From: Trichomonas tenax
Lineage: Eukaryota > Parabasalia > Trichomonadida > Trichomonadidae
Length of the DNA stretch: 25,471 nt
Assembly: GCA_023091735.1 (NCBI GenBank)
Contig: JALKBU010000766.1
Span: 1-25,471, forward strand
Direction of reading: 5' to 3'
Part shown: one piece after another, positions 7,880 to 17,500 of the stretch
Layout: each line of letters opens with the position of its first letter
How positions within the stretch are numbered: position 1 is the first letter of the stretch
The notes under the pieces: model-generated
Databases searched by the model: none
What the model was told of the DNA's origin: nothing
The model's input: only the letters and a program-made list of their open reading frames with translations
Program-made: the position numbers and the translations under genes

Positions 7880-7890
7880 TGACATGTAAA
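7880..7890 (-). repeat. Copy of the dispersed TTTACAYGWCA motif
   Basis: TGACATGTAAA on the plus strand, identical to the copies at 296 and 314. It lies in the decayed region between two coding remnants. Confidence 0.5.
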
Positions 7891-8008
7891 CACCCAAAAA
7901 GGCAGGTGAGTGGCTAAAGTAATGTAAAACTGGTTAATAACGAATTATAAGAAATTATTAAGATTTCGATATAAATTATAGGAAAATTGTTTATTTTATA
8001 TATATTAG

Positions 8009-8623
8009 GGAAGTTATGATTATGGATATTCTCAGATTGCTGAATTTTTAAGGGTTAGCCAAATTTTGGATTATCCCGAAAAATCACAATCTGTATACTA
8101 CTAATATAGCGATATTTTGGGTTTTTACGGAAATATTCGCTGTGTTTGGTGTAAGTTAATGTTATACTTTTAATTTCGATGAAAAAGCAATGCACATGTG
8201 CTACATAATATATATTCAAGCTGCGAAGATCAGATTTAAAAAAGAATATTTTCCTGATTGTCTTATTCGTTCATTTCGGATGTCTGCCGATAAAATATAG
8301 GCATCCCGAAGCGTTGCAAGCAAAGTTTTAGTGTGCCAAGTAAGGATTTTGGAGTTATAAGGATGTGTGAAATTTTGATTATTGAGACATATCCTTTTAA
8401 TGAGGAAAATACCTTAAACTGGCATAGCTTAAGGTATTTCTGCTCTTGTTTTGCTCGAACACCTACGACATTTGAAATTGTTTTGAATATTAAGTGAATT
8501 GAAATTCCGCACTATGACGTCAGCAATCAGATGGCCAAGTATTATAATGGTAACACTCCCAAATCATTGGTTTGCGCATTAAAAATATTTTTGATTATTC
8601 AAATAGAAGCGGAAACGAAATAA
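8009..8623 (+). pseudogene. Decayed unidentified gene, one frame with multiple stops
   Basis: A single plus-strand frame carries protein-like sequence across about 600 bp, broken by several stops. 8009-8101 reads GSYDYGYSQIAEFLRVSQIL and onward, which has the look of a helix-turn-helix (SQIAEFLRVS). After the TAA at 8102 the frame continues YSDILGFYGNIRCVWCK. A stop-rich middle (8174-8293) follows. 8294-8623 is open except for a TGA at 8495 and contains FGVIRMCEILIIETYPFNEE, LRYFCSCFARTPTTFEIVL and HYDVSNQMAKYYNGNTPKSL. No family is recognised; the HTH-like start would fit a transposase or DNA-binding protein. It converges on the gene at 8735-9202. Confidence 0.4.
8407..8439. repeat. Perfect 11-bp inverted repeat with 11-nt loop
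   Basis: AAATACCTTAA at 8407-8417 is exactly complementary to TTAAGGTATTT at 8429-8439. It lies inside the decayed gene 8009-8623, so it may be chance, or a small structured insertion. Confidence 0.4.
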
Positions 8624-8734
8624 ATCAATGATAAAAAAGTAGTCATGATTAAGCAAAGAAAGTACAAACATTTAGTTAGATACAGGGAAAAGTATTTCAA
8701 ACAAATAAACGGAGGCGCAGAATAGGAATAAAAA

Positions 8735-9202
8735 TTATATAATCGAAGTGTCTGGTGTGATAGCCTTTGGTGCTGGATAAGAGGATTTTGCGACGATGCA
8801 TGTGGGCTCCTTGGACATTGATCTAATATGTTGTTGTCTGATAGGAGCATCTCTCTGGTCATACAAGGATACAATTAACTTCCTGCATGGAATAGAGAGT
8901 TGTGCATCTGGTAATTCAGAAACAGCTTTAAGTAAAGTGTCTTTTACTTGCAAATATGGCTCATCGCCACGTGTTGGGTTCTGTATTTTAACGGAGCTCA
9001 GTAACTGGGCAATTTTGAATTTCGTGAGTACATTGTAATCGCTGTGAGAAAATGTTTCTGATAAGCCACCAACAATCTGGGAAAATTCTCTAGTTCTCAG
9101 TTTCTTGATTGTTCTATGTGTGTCTGTAATAAATTTGTAAGACCATGTTCCAGATGGCTTCTTCGCTTCGTCGATAATATTGTCAAGAAGCATATTCGAC
9201 AT
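8735..9202 (-). CDS. Hypothetical 155-residue protein
   Basis: An intact frame from ATG 9202 to TAA 8735. It begins MSNMLLDNIIDEAKKPSGTW and has a mostly helical body to about residue 115 (KFITDTHRTIKKLRTREFSQ, LTKFKIAQLLSSVK, LPDAQLSIPCRKLIVSLYD), then a basic, proline-containing, probably unstructured tail ending ITPDTSII. No signal peptide, membrane span or catalytic motif is seen, and I recognise no family. A TCACA initiator-like motif 18 nt before the ATG supports this start and a genuine cellular gene rather than element debris. Neighbours on both sides are broken genes. The helical core might be part of an armadillo- or adaptor-like fold, but that is a guess. Confidence 0.7.
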   Translation of the reverse strand: MSNMLLDNIIDEAKKPSGTWSYKFITDTHRTIKKLRTREFSQIVGGLSETFSHSDYNVLTKFKIAQLLSSVKIQNPTRGDEPYLQVKDTLLKAVSELPDAQLSIPCRKLIVSLYDQRDAPIRQQHIRSMSKEPTCIVAKSSYPAPKAITPDTSII

Positions 9203-9217
9203 TAAAAATTTGAAAAA

Positions 9218-9222
9218 TGTGA
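9218..9222 (-). promoter_or_regulatory. Initiator-like TCACA for the 155-residue gene
   Basis: On the minus strand TCACA fits the trichomonad initiator TCAYW; its A (9220) is 18 nt before the ATG at 9202, the usual position. Confidence 0.4.
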
Positions 9223-9769
9223 ACTCTCTTTGAATTATTTCATAAGCACATTGAATTGGTACTAAACGAATCTTGCATGCACTCTACTATAGTAAGCAGG
9301 ATAAATCGTAAAATAACGATAAATTTTATTTTTTTAATAAATTATTTTCAATGAGATCATTCAAATCTTGTGATAATTATTTTTGCTGTATATGATCTGT
9401 GTAGAAATACTGTATTTCGCTTTCAAAAATATTTTAATATACTATATGCATATATTATGATTTTACCGAATTGGAATTCGCATTGAAATAATTAAGACAT
9501 TTGAAAATTCAAATTTGAATTCATTTTCTGATATGAATACTGATGCATTATATAGTTATCGTTTACGAAGTATAATTATCTCATTATTGCTACATATCAT
9601 AAGGAGTGAATTTTTATCAGGCGTTTTGTTTTCTTATCGCTCTGACCCATTAATTATTTTCTCATTCGTTCGAATTACTCTACGTAAATCTGATTGTAAA
9701 ATGATTACAAGTCAGAAATTTTCATTTAATTCTGTGGGGTATGATAATGTGTCACAAAAAGGCGACAGG

Positions 9770-9805
9770 TTACATGTCAGATTTGACATCATTTTGACAC
9801 GTAAA
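9770..9805. repeat. Inverted pair of the dispersed TTTACAYGWCA motif
   Basis: GTTACATGTCA (9769-9779) and TGACACGTAAA (9795-9805) are opposed copies of the motif 15 bp apart, with an intervening TTTGACATCA. Related GTGTCAC and GCGACA phrases lie just upstream (9749-9767). Confidence 0.5.
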
Positions 9806-9862
9806 TTATGCTATAATTAATTAGGGGTAAGTATTGAATTTTAATATAAATGAAAACATTTG

Positions 9863-10570
9863 CTATGATTGACTCTGGAAGGCTCCACTATGGACTGGCT
9901 TGATAATCAAACGAAGCACTTCTATTAATCCATCTGCGTCGTCGAGAAACCCATGTTCCAAAGGAACAATGTTTGTGTTTTCAATTGCAAATCTTATCGA
10001 ATTTCTTATCTCGCTATTTTTTATTGTTATTGATAGGTAAATAGGTTTATTTGAGGAAGAAGCAGATATTATCTGATGATTGGTCACTTCCTTAAACTGA
10101 TTCTCATAACGATACATCACATTATTGCGTTCTAATTCTGATTGCGAGATTTCAAGTGTTCCTTGATATTGCATGAATATAATGCAAAAGTTGGAGTCCA
10201 TTGTTGCAATGGCTTTTCCAATACAGTCATTTAAATCGAAGGATGTTTTTGATGTAATGAAAGTATCATTTTGACACGAATTGATAAGAGTTTTTACCTC
10301 CTCTCACTTTAAGGGAAGTCATTGTTGATGGTTTTATGTATACAGAAAGCGATGTGTCTGCGGTCCAAAAGTTTTTATTCATATCTGAAGGAACTAAGTC
10401 ACATGTTTCTGGATCATTATTGAAACCAACGTATTTGCAGGTGTATCTCATTCGATGTTCGTTAAATCATCAAAGAAATATAAAAATGATTTCCTGAAAG
10501 CTGCTGACTTCGATATAGCAAAGACACATGGTTCATCGCTGGAGCAGTATCGTGTCTGCACATTGCAATC
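9863..10570 (-). pseudogene. Unidentified gene broken by two frameshifts
   Basis: Three consecutive minus-strand pieces read as one protein. Piece 1 (10570-10451) contains CSSDEPCVFAISKSAAFRKS and ends TNIE-TGA. Piece 2 begins in the overlapping ATGA (ATG at 10451), reads MRYTCKYVGFNNDPETCDLV and runs to about 10300. Piece 3, in another frame and open from about 10300 to 9863, contains SFDLNDCIGKAIATMDSNFC and ends PVHSGAFQSQS. A TGA also lies just before piece 1. Cys content and style are continuous across the joints, so single-base indels in a once-longer gene are the simplest reading. Starting at the ATG of piece 3 (10201) would cut a natural-looking segment. No family is recognised; an extracellular or surface protein is possible from the Cys, without proof. 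Confidence 0.55.
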
Positions 10571-11484
10571 TCAATAGAAACTTATAGTCTCGAAATAGCA
10601 AATCAACCAAAATATTTTTTTTTTGAAAATAATCACAAAAAATAAATTCCTCCACTTTAAAATCGTTTTAAAAGGGTTATTATAGCATTTTGTTGCTCAT
10701 TAAGAAATAATTATTTCACGCAAAATATCACAAACAACTTAGAGGCATTTAAAATATTTAAAGTAAATTGAAAAGTAATTACTTATAAATTCAAATTTTG
10801 AGAAGATAAATCCGCATTTTTTTTATAATTTTGATTAATAAACATTTTTCTTATTCGGTTATTGAGAGGTAATATTTCAGTTTGTTATCAAAAAATAACC
10901 AAAAACCATTTTTATCTTCTCTTCGTTGTTGATCAATATTTCGAATTAAACACTTTTGATGTATTTCATTTCACTTTTGGTTTAACCCAATGGATTGTGG
11001 GGATAAATTACAAAAAAATTGAAACAGTTTTGATCCGACATAGTCACTTTTTAACGTAAATAACTTCCCAATCAATCCATAGCATATATAATAATATCGA
11101 TTTTTGTTTTCAAAATCAATATTTTACACGACAAATAATCCCATTTCATTAAAAAATTAATGATTTGCATTTCTCCTTATTGATAGTTAAATAAAATACC
11201 ATATTGTTGAATATTCATCATGTCTGCATCAATATTATGCCAACATAAAAGAACTCTCATGAAGACGCCAAAATCAAATTTACATGTCAGAAAATGATTC
11301 ATACAAGGTTCTCTTATTTGGCATGTAATAAGTATAAAAAATTGAGAATTATTTTTCATATTTTTGGTATTTTGAAACTGTTAGCTGAAAGTTAAGGGCT
11401 ATAAAGGAATTGATGTATATAAATGAGTAGCAAAAAAGGGATAATAGGCTTAAGTAGGTATGAAATTAGGGTGTGGAGTGACTT
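10571..11484. other. Gene-free AT-rich stretch between remnants
   Basis: No supported gene. The 60-65-codon frames on either strand here (10862-11059 plus, 11177-11359 minus) lack domains and have the Phe/Ile/Asn-rich composition of translated AT-rich spacer; the latter also spans a dispersed motif copy. Two motif copies lie at 11122-11133 and 11279-11289. Confidence 0.45.
11122..11289 (+). repeat. Two copies of the dispersed motif downstream of the protease gene
   Basis: TTTTACACGACA at 11122-11133 and TTTACATGTCA at 11279-11289, both reading on the plus strand. The first is the ACACGACA variant also present at 18282. Confidence 0.5.
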
Positions 11485-11550
11485 CTAATCATTATCTTTG
11501 TCAAAAAGACCAAAGAGCTGATTGATAAATGCAGTATTCTCAAAGATCAT
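11485..11550 (-). pseudogene. EF-hand-like peptide remnant
   Basis: A 21-codon minus-strand frame, MIFENTAFINQLFGLFDKDN plus a final D before TAG, has the shape of the first helix and the start of the loop of an EF-hand calcium site: hydrophobic helix, then FDKDND, where Asp-x-Asp/Asn-x-Asp are the first ligands. The TAG falls where the invariant loop Gly should be, and the same frame stays open for about 30 less convincing codons. Probably the 5' stub of a decayed gene; too short to be sure. Confidence 0.3.
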
Positions 11551-11585
11551 TAAAGGTAATATAATAAAAAATTTAATTTCAAATT

Positions 11586-14500
11586 TCAAAAAAGAAATGC
11601 ATCGTGCATCGTTCTTGGCCTTTGATATTGATACTGATGCAACATTATATCCCTTGCAGGTGTTGATGAAATTTCGACCAATATGCTTAATTTACGTTTG
11701 AATATGTTTCCTAAATCACCCTTGAGCATTTTGAATTGAGAGGGAGCCTCATCTCTCAATGCAGTGAACAAAGATCTAATATCATCATCATTCATCTGTT
11801 TTGCACATTCGTTAACTTCCATTGATGGTTTTGTCAGGAAACTGTGGCTAATTTTCTGCAAGATTATTGATATTGTATTCAATATCCAAGGTGAGTGGAA
11901 TTCGTATCCATCAAGGACTACAAATGGATCAATGAGTGTAAGGAATGTGAAAATGAGTGGTGAATTATTTGATAGTACATAATCTAACATTTCAAATCCA
12001 ACTTGAAGCCTATCTTCACAATCTCCTAGCATAGTTGCAACAAGAATTCTGACTAAGCATGCGGAGAATTGAGGATCATCAAATGATAAAAATTCGATGT
12101 TAGACATTCGATTTTCAAAAATTTCCGTAAATTTAGGATGCTTCGAGAAAACGACGAAATAGCAAAAGTTTGCAAAATCATCGGAATTTCCTTCTTTCTT
12201 TGAATACTCTTTGATCATATCATCATTTGGTACAAAATCAGGAGGAATTTCGTAGATAATAGCAGCTTCTAATGATTTTTCATTCATCATTTGCGTAAAT
12301 TTGTCATTATCGATATGAAGTTTGAGTGACCTGATTTTCAACATTTGAGAAAATGACAGAACCTTTTTCTTCATGGAATTGATTATGTAGTGCTCAAGAA
12401 ACTCTTTGATTTCACCTGGGAATTTGCAAATCAGATCCTCATATGTTAAAGCACGGAGGAGACTGAAATAAAGTTCAGTATTGTGGCATATTTTATCTAA
12501 TTCTGGCCTCGAAAGAATAAATCTCATTGTGTCATTGTCCAGTATCTCGATTCCAGATTCAATAATAAATTTGATTCTTTTGACGAAAAACTTTCCATCT
12601 TTGATATTAGACAAATTCTCAGGTCTTAGGAGGTAAGATTTTACAAGTTCAGAAAATCTTGATCTATACTTCTCTTTATCCTCAGAACTGAATTTAAGAA
12701 TTGCCAAGATGATGTTGATATTCAAATCATCTTTGATCTGGAACTTGATCATTTGATTCACTAGTTCAAGCAATGTATTCTTGAAGTTGTCATTGATTTC
12801 ATCGGCTTCATGAGCCAAGAGCCAATAATTCCTCACAATTGATGAAATTGATGGACATTTCGAAAAGAAAGAGATTGGATCATTGGAAATTTTGATGATT
12901 TGATCATTAAAACATTCAACAAATCTGCAAATTTGAGGGATACAGGTTGATTTAACATCTGATAGCTGATATTTCCTGAATTCGAATTCTTTATGGTCAG
13001 ATGTTATGGACATTAGAGCTTTGCCATGAAAGCCAACGAAACCTTTGAATACCTTGTGAATATACAGTTCCGAGAAGTTTCTCCAATCTCTGTCTCTTTG
13101 AGATGCGAGCTCGAACAACATTGATTGACCGTTTTCAACTACATTATTGATAACTATTTCATCAGCTAAAATCTCTTTGAAATTGTCACACTTTAAACTC
13201 GCAGAACTGTGCGTTGATCTGAAGAAGATCGATATGATTTCATGGATTTTTGTGGGACAGAATTTGAGCAGATAGCCTAAGGTATAAACTAAAACCAATG
13301 AAGAAGGTGAAGAAACGTTTTTGATTGCAATTTCAGCAATTTTTGGACCGAATTCAGGATCAAACTCAACCAAAAGTTGAATAAATGATGAGCAGTGATT
13401 CTCGCTTTGAATAAATTTGAAAATATTATCTGCAATCAATTGAATGATCTCTTCTGCTAACAATTCACGATGATCAAAGAATACCTTACAAAGATTTGTG
13501 TAATTTGCATTCTGATTATATACAGAACTGTTGACTCTTTCAAAGGAATCGATGCAGTATTGAACAATTTGCTTCATATCAAATTCTTGAGGGTTATTAA
13601 GACCGATTCGAATGACAACATCAAGCAAGTCATGAATGCATCTCCAGTTCTTTTCAACCGTTGGAAGCTTTTCCATGATATAATGTACCAGTTCAATGTC
13701 AGCTTTTGTTGCAAGGATGTCTATTAATGTTCTTTTTTCCTTTTCATTTCTACCTTCTGAAATGCACATGAAGATTTCATTATAGAAATTCTTGAAGTCG
13801 ATATTTGATCGAGAAATAATAGTCTTAAAATCAATTTTGAACTTCATATCTGTATTAGCATACATAAAAATGTTGAAAAAGAAGTTTGTAACCACCTCAG
13901 GATTTTGGAATTCTTCCAAGATATGAACCAATGAAATATCAGTTACCTTTTTGAGATTCTTATATTCTTTGTTCTCTTTCACAATCTTCTCCCTTAATTC
14001 TTCATTAATTGGAACATTATTTGATGGATTAGCAGTATTATTAAGCTTATAGAATAAAAGATAATGCTTTGGCAGATTATTCATATCCCTCTTATATGCC
14101 GATGTTGCTTCAATCCCTTGACTGAATAGTTCTTCCCTAAAGTAATCTTCTTCATTTTTAATATCAAATTCCTTGTATCTTATTTCATACATTCTCTGCA
14201 TGTAATGAAATTGATCTCTAAAATATTCATCTTCTTGATCCATAAAATCTTCAACATCAATCATAATCTTTCCAGGCATCATTGGATATCGATGAGGAAC
14301 CATTTTTGTCATTAGCTCATGGTTTAAACGTGGAAAATCTTCTCTTCTATCAACATAATATTTCAGTCTTCGGTATTTTTCAAAAGGTGACAAATAAAGC
14401 TTTTTCTCCTCTTTAGCAAAGTAATGATTCATTTCTTCAACATCAAACTTACACATTTCATATGGATTTCCGGTAATTTTTGTATCATCAATTGAAATAA

Positions 14501-17500
14501 TGAACTTTCCATGTTTGACATCTGCAATGTAGTGTCCATGTTCAGCATTACCATTATGTTTTATTGATCCAATGTATGCGTAATTTGCTTCTACTTCACT
14601 AATATCTTTGATGTTTAATTCCAATGGGAAATCATAGATGGAGTTAATTTTTGTTTTTATGCCAGCTCTAAGATCAAAATCAAATCTCTTTAGTTGGACA
14701 ATCAAATATTTTGGTGGAGTTTTGATTTTTGAATATCTTTCAACATCAACGGTTGTTCCTAAGGTTTCGGATTTGTAGTTAGTGATTATTTCCCTGCTTA
14801 AAAATATCTTGAACGATTCTTCAATGTTGTCACAATCTTTGATAACAATTGGTAACAAAAAGAATTCCTCAATTTTTTCGTTTAGAATTTCTCCATTATA
14901 CATAATTTTGTTTGACATTTCTCCTTTAAACATATCAGAAATACTACCGAGATTTGTGAGAAGATAATCAAGGAATTCAGCTGCATCTTGTTCTTCACAA
15001 ACATTGATTTTTGAGCCAAAATACACAAATTCATTACAGAATTCTCTTGTATCAATATATGGTTTCATGGTTTCTCTTAATCTAAAGAATAATTCTTGTA
15101 ATTTTTTGATCCATTCTTCTTTGGGAGATGCAGATAGCAATTTATTCCTGAACTCTTTGTTATGGAATAAAATTTGAAAGACCGAATTCATATAACATGT
15201 TGCTCCAATATTTTTGAGTCCAACAAAATTCTTGAATTCTGGATCGCGATCATCAAGTGGGTTATCGATTTTATTAATTTTGAAATTAGTTAGCTCTACT
15301 AATTGAGCAACAACAAGTTCCTTAAATTTAGGACGATCAATTACTTCTTTAATTGCTTTCCAAGCATCCATTAATGGAAGCATCTTAATCAAATGCTTGA
15401 CTGGAACTTCAATCACATCATCTGGTAGATTCGGATTATGTTTGATAACATTTGCAATGATTTTAATTGATTCTTTGTTATCGATATGTGAAACAGCATA
15501 ATGTAAAACTTTTTGATAGTTACACGAATGGTCAATCAAATCTGATACACCTGAGAATAATAACTCTTTGTTCATCAAGTGGCAAAGCACCTCATTTTTG
15601 TCTTCAATAAATTCAAATACTGCACGGGCAAATGTTGCTCGGTTGCTATTGCTTAACATTTCCTGAACAAAATTTGGATCAATTCTTCTCGTAAACTTAA
15701 CTGCTGTTTTGAATACATTGTTCATCTTATTAAGAACGTGGAAAGTTGGATTTATTATTGCGCGACCAACTCTTGTGATAAATAGTTCAGCGACTTTCTG
15801 ATTGTCAAAGACAGCTTTGTCATCAAGTAGTGTACATATATCAAAAATGCATGTGTCATCATCCAAGCTATCAAATTTTTCAGCAATTATGTTGGTTACT
15901 TCAGGAGTAATGTTTTTGATAAAGAACATGTAGTATCTTGCTTGATAGCCATTGCTTGACTTGAGTTTTTCAAGCACATTGAAGTGAACATCAGGAACTT
16001 TCATTTTATAAAGAGTTCTAAGAGCCGACTGCTTGATTAAACTGTTCTGATCATTGAGAAGTGCAATCAATTTATCACGAATTCCCTCTAAAACATCAAA
16101 TGCATCATCAAGTTTGTCATCTGACTCTTTGTATATTTCTCTTTGCTCAAACTTTGCTTTAAGTTGTTCTCTATAACAGCTTCCTAAATGAGTCTCATAA
16201 TATATTGGAGCTATAAATTCCATTGTCTTACTGCTCCATCCAATTTGACAAAGTGGCTCAAAAAATGGTTGATCAGGGGCAATGGATCCTGCTGTTGCCA
16301 TATTTGCAAGTAATTTGATTCTATTCGGCGTAGATAAATCAGATAGCTCTTCAAACATTTGACGAAACGCATTTCCTTTACATTTATATAAAAGTTCAAT
16401 AAGGAATTTGGTTATATGAATCTGAATATTTGAATTTGCAATATCATAAATCTTGATAATTGGTTTCACAGCCCGGATGTCAAAGAAACCCGATTCACGC
16501 TTGTTATCTGCTTTTAATGGATAGCAAATTTCTGCTGCACAGTAATACATGAATGTTGCTGTGGCATACGTAGCATCTTCGGTTTTGAATTCGATGTGAT
16601 TCATTTTATCAATCCATTTCCAAGCAAGTTCAGTAGTTAGATTGACTTTTGCACTTTCCAATGTTTTAACAATCTTTCCAATTGCTCCTTCTTTGATGAG
16701 TACTGGAAGCGTATCATAAACACATTCAAGAATCTCATCTGGAAGCTTTATAGAAAGGCAGTTAAAGAGTTTGCCTGAGAACTGAATACCCTTCCTCATG
16801 GAGTTTATAATGAAATTAATGATTTCCTTTTCATTACTTGTCGATACGCAATGACATAGAAGTTCTTTGATTCTTGGGAAGTTTTCTTCGACGTTTTGTA
16901 TGAGATCAATTACAATTTGGATAAAGTAATCATTGTATTTAGACTTTGAGCATATTGATTTGAGGTCATCTTTTATCTTTTTGATCGGGGTGAATCGGAT
17001 GCAAATATCCAGAAGCTTAGATATTAGATTTGGATGAGAAACATCATTTCCTTTGAGAATTTGGGTGAACAAATTAACAGTTTCATCATCAATAGTGTTC
17101 ATAAGAGAACTATTTATATAGGAAATCAAAATATCTGGATTGCTTGCCATGATTTTGGAAATGATTTTGATAAATGGATTCTTCACATTGGATTTGAGTT
17201 TGGAAACCAATAGCAACAACTTTTCCATTTGCTCTTCCGAAATTGGATGAGTTTGGTAAAATAAACAAATTGGATCAGATAAGTTTGAGATAATTGCCTC
17301 ATGATTATCACTCGCAAAGATGATGCTGGCAAAGTCATTCTTTTCTGCCCATTGTAGGAATAACTTTTGATTGATTTTTGAAATTTTAGTTATTGGAAGA
17401 CAAGCAATGGCCTTCTTGTTGACTCCTTGCGTCAAAAGACACTTGTATGCTATGTTCAGTAAGGATTCTTGACATCCTATCGTTTTTTGGTTGATACTAA

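Larger units (their letters stand above)
9203..9862. other. Intergenic stretch
   Basis: No gene is supported. A 101-codon plus-strand frame at 9515-9820 has no ATG at its beginning (it opens on TTG) and runs across the repeat motif pair at 9770-9805, so it is treated as chance. The region holds the presumed promoter of the gene at 9202 and the motif pair. Confidence 0.45.

Noticed and set aside
8511..8525. TGACGTCA palindrome resembling a cAMP response element
   Set aside because: A single 8-bp match inside a decayed coding region; no evidence that trichomonads use this site.
9515..9820. 101-codon plus-strand frame
   Set aside because: It opens on TTG, not ATG, has low-complexity Ile/Ser/Arg composition, and its 3' part is the dispersed motif pair.
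10266..10310. Possible intron at GGTAAAAACT explaining the frame change in the broken gene
   Set aside because: No trichomonad branch/acceptor signal downstream; a frameshift is simpler, and the gene has another lesion upstream.
10862..11359. Two 60-65-codon frames, one on each strand
   Set aside because: Composition is that of translated AT-rich DNA; no motif or conserved-looking segment, and one spans a motif copy.
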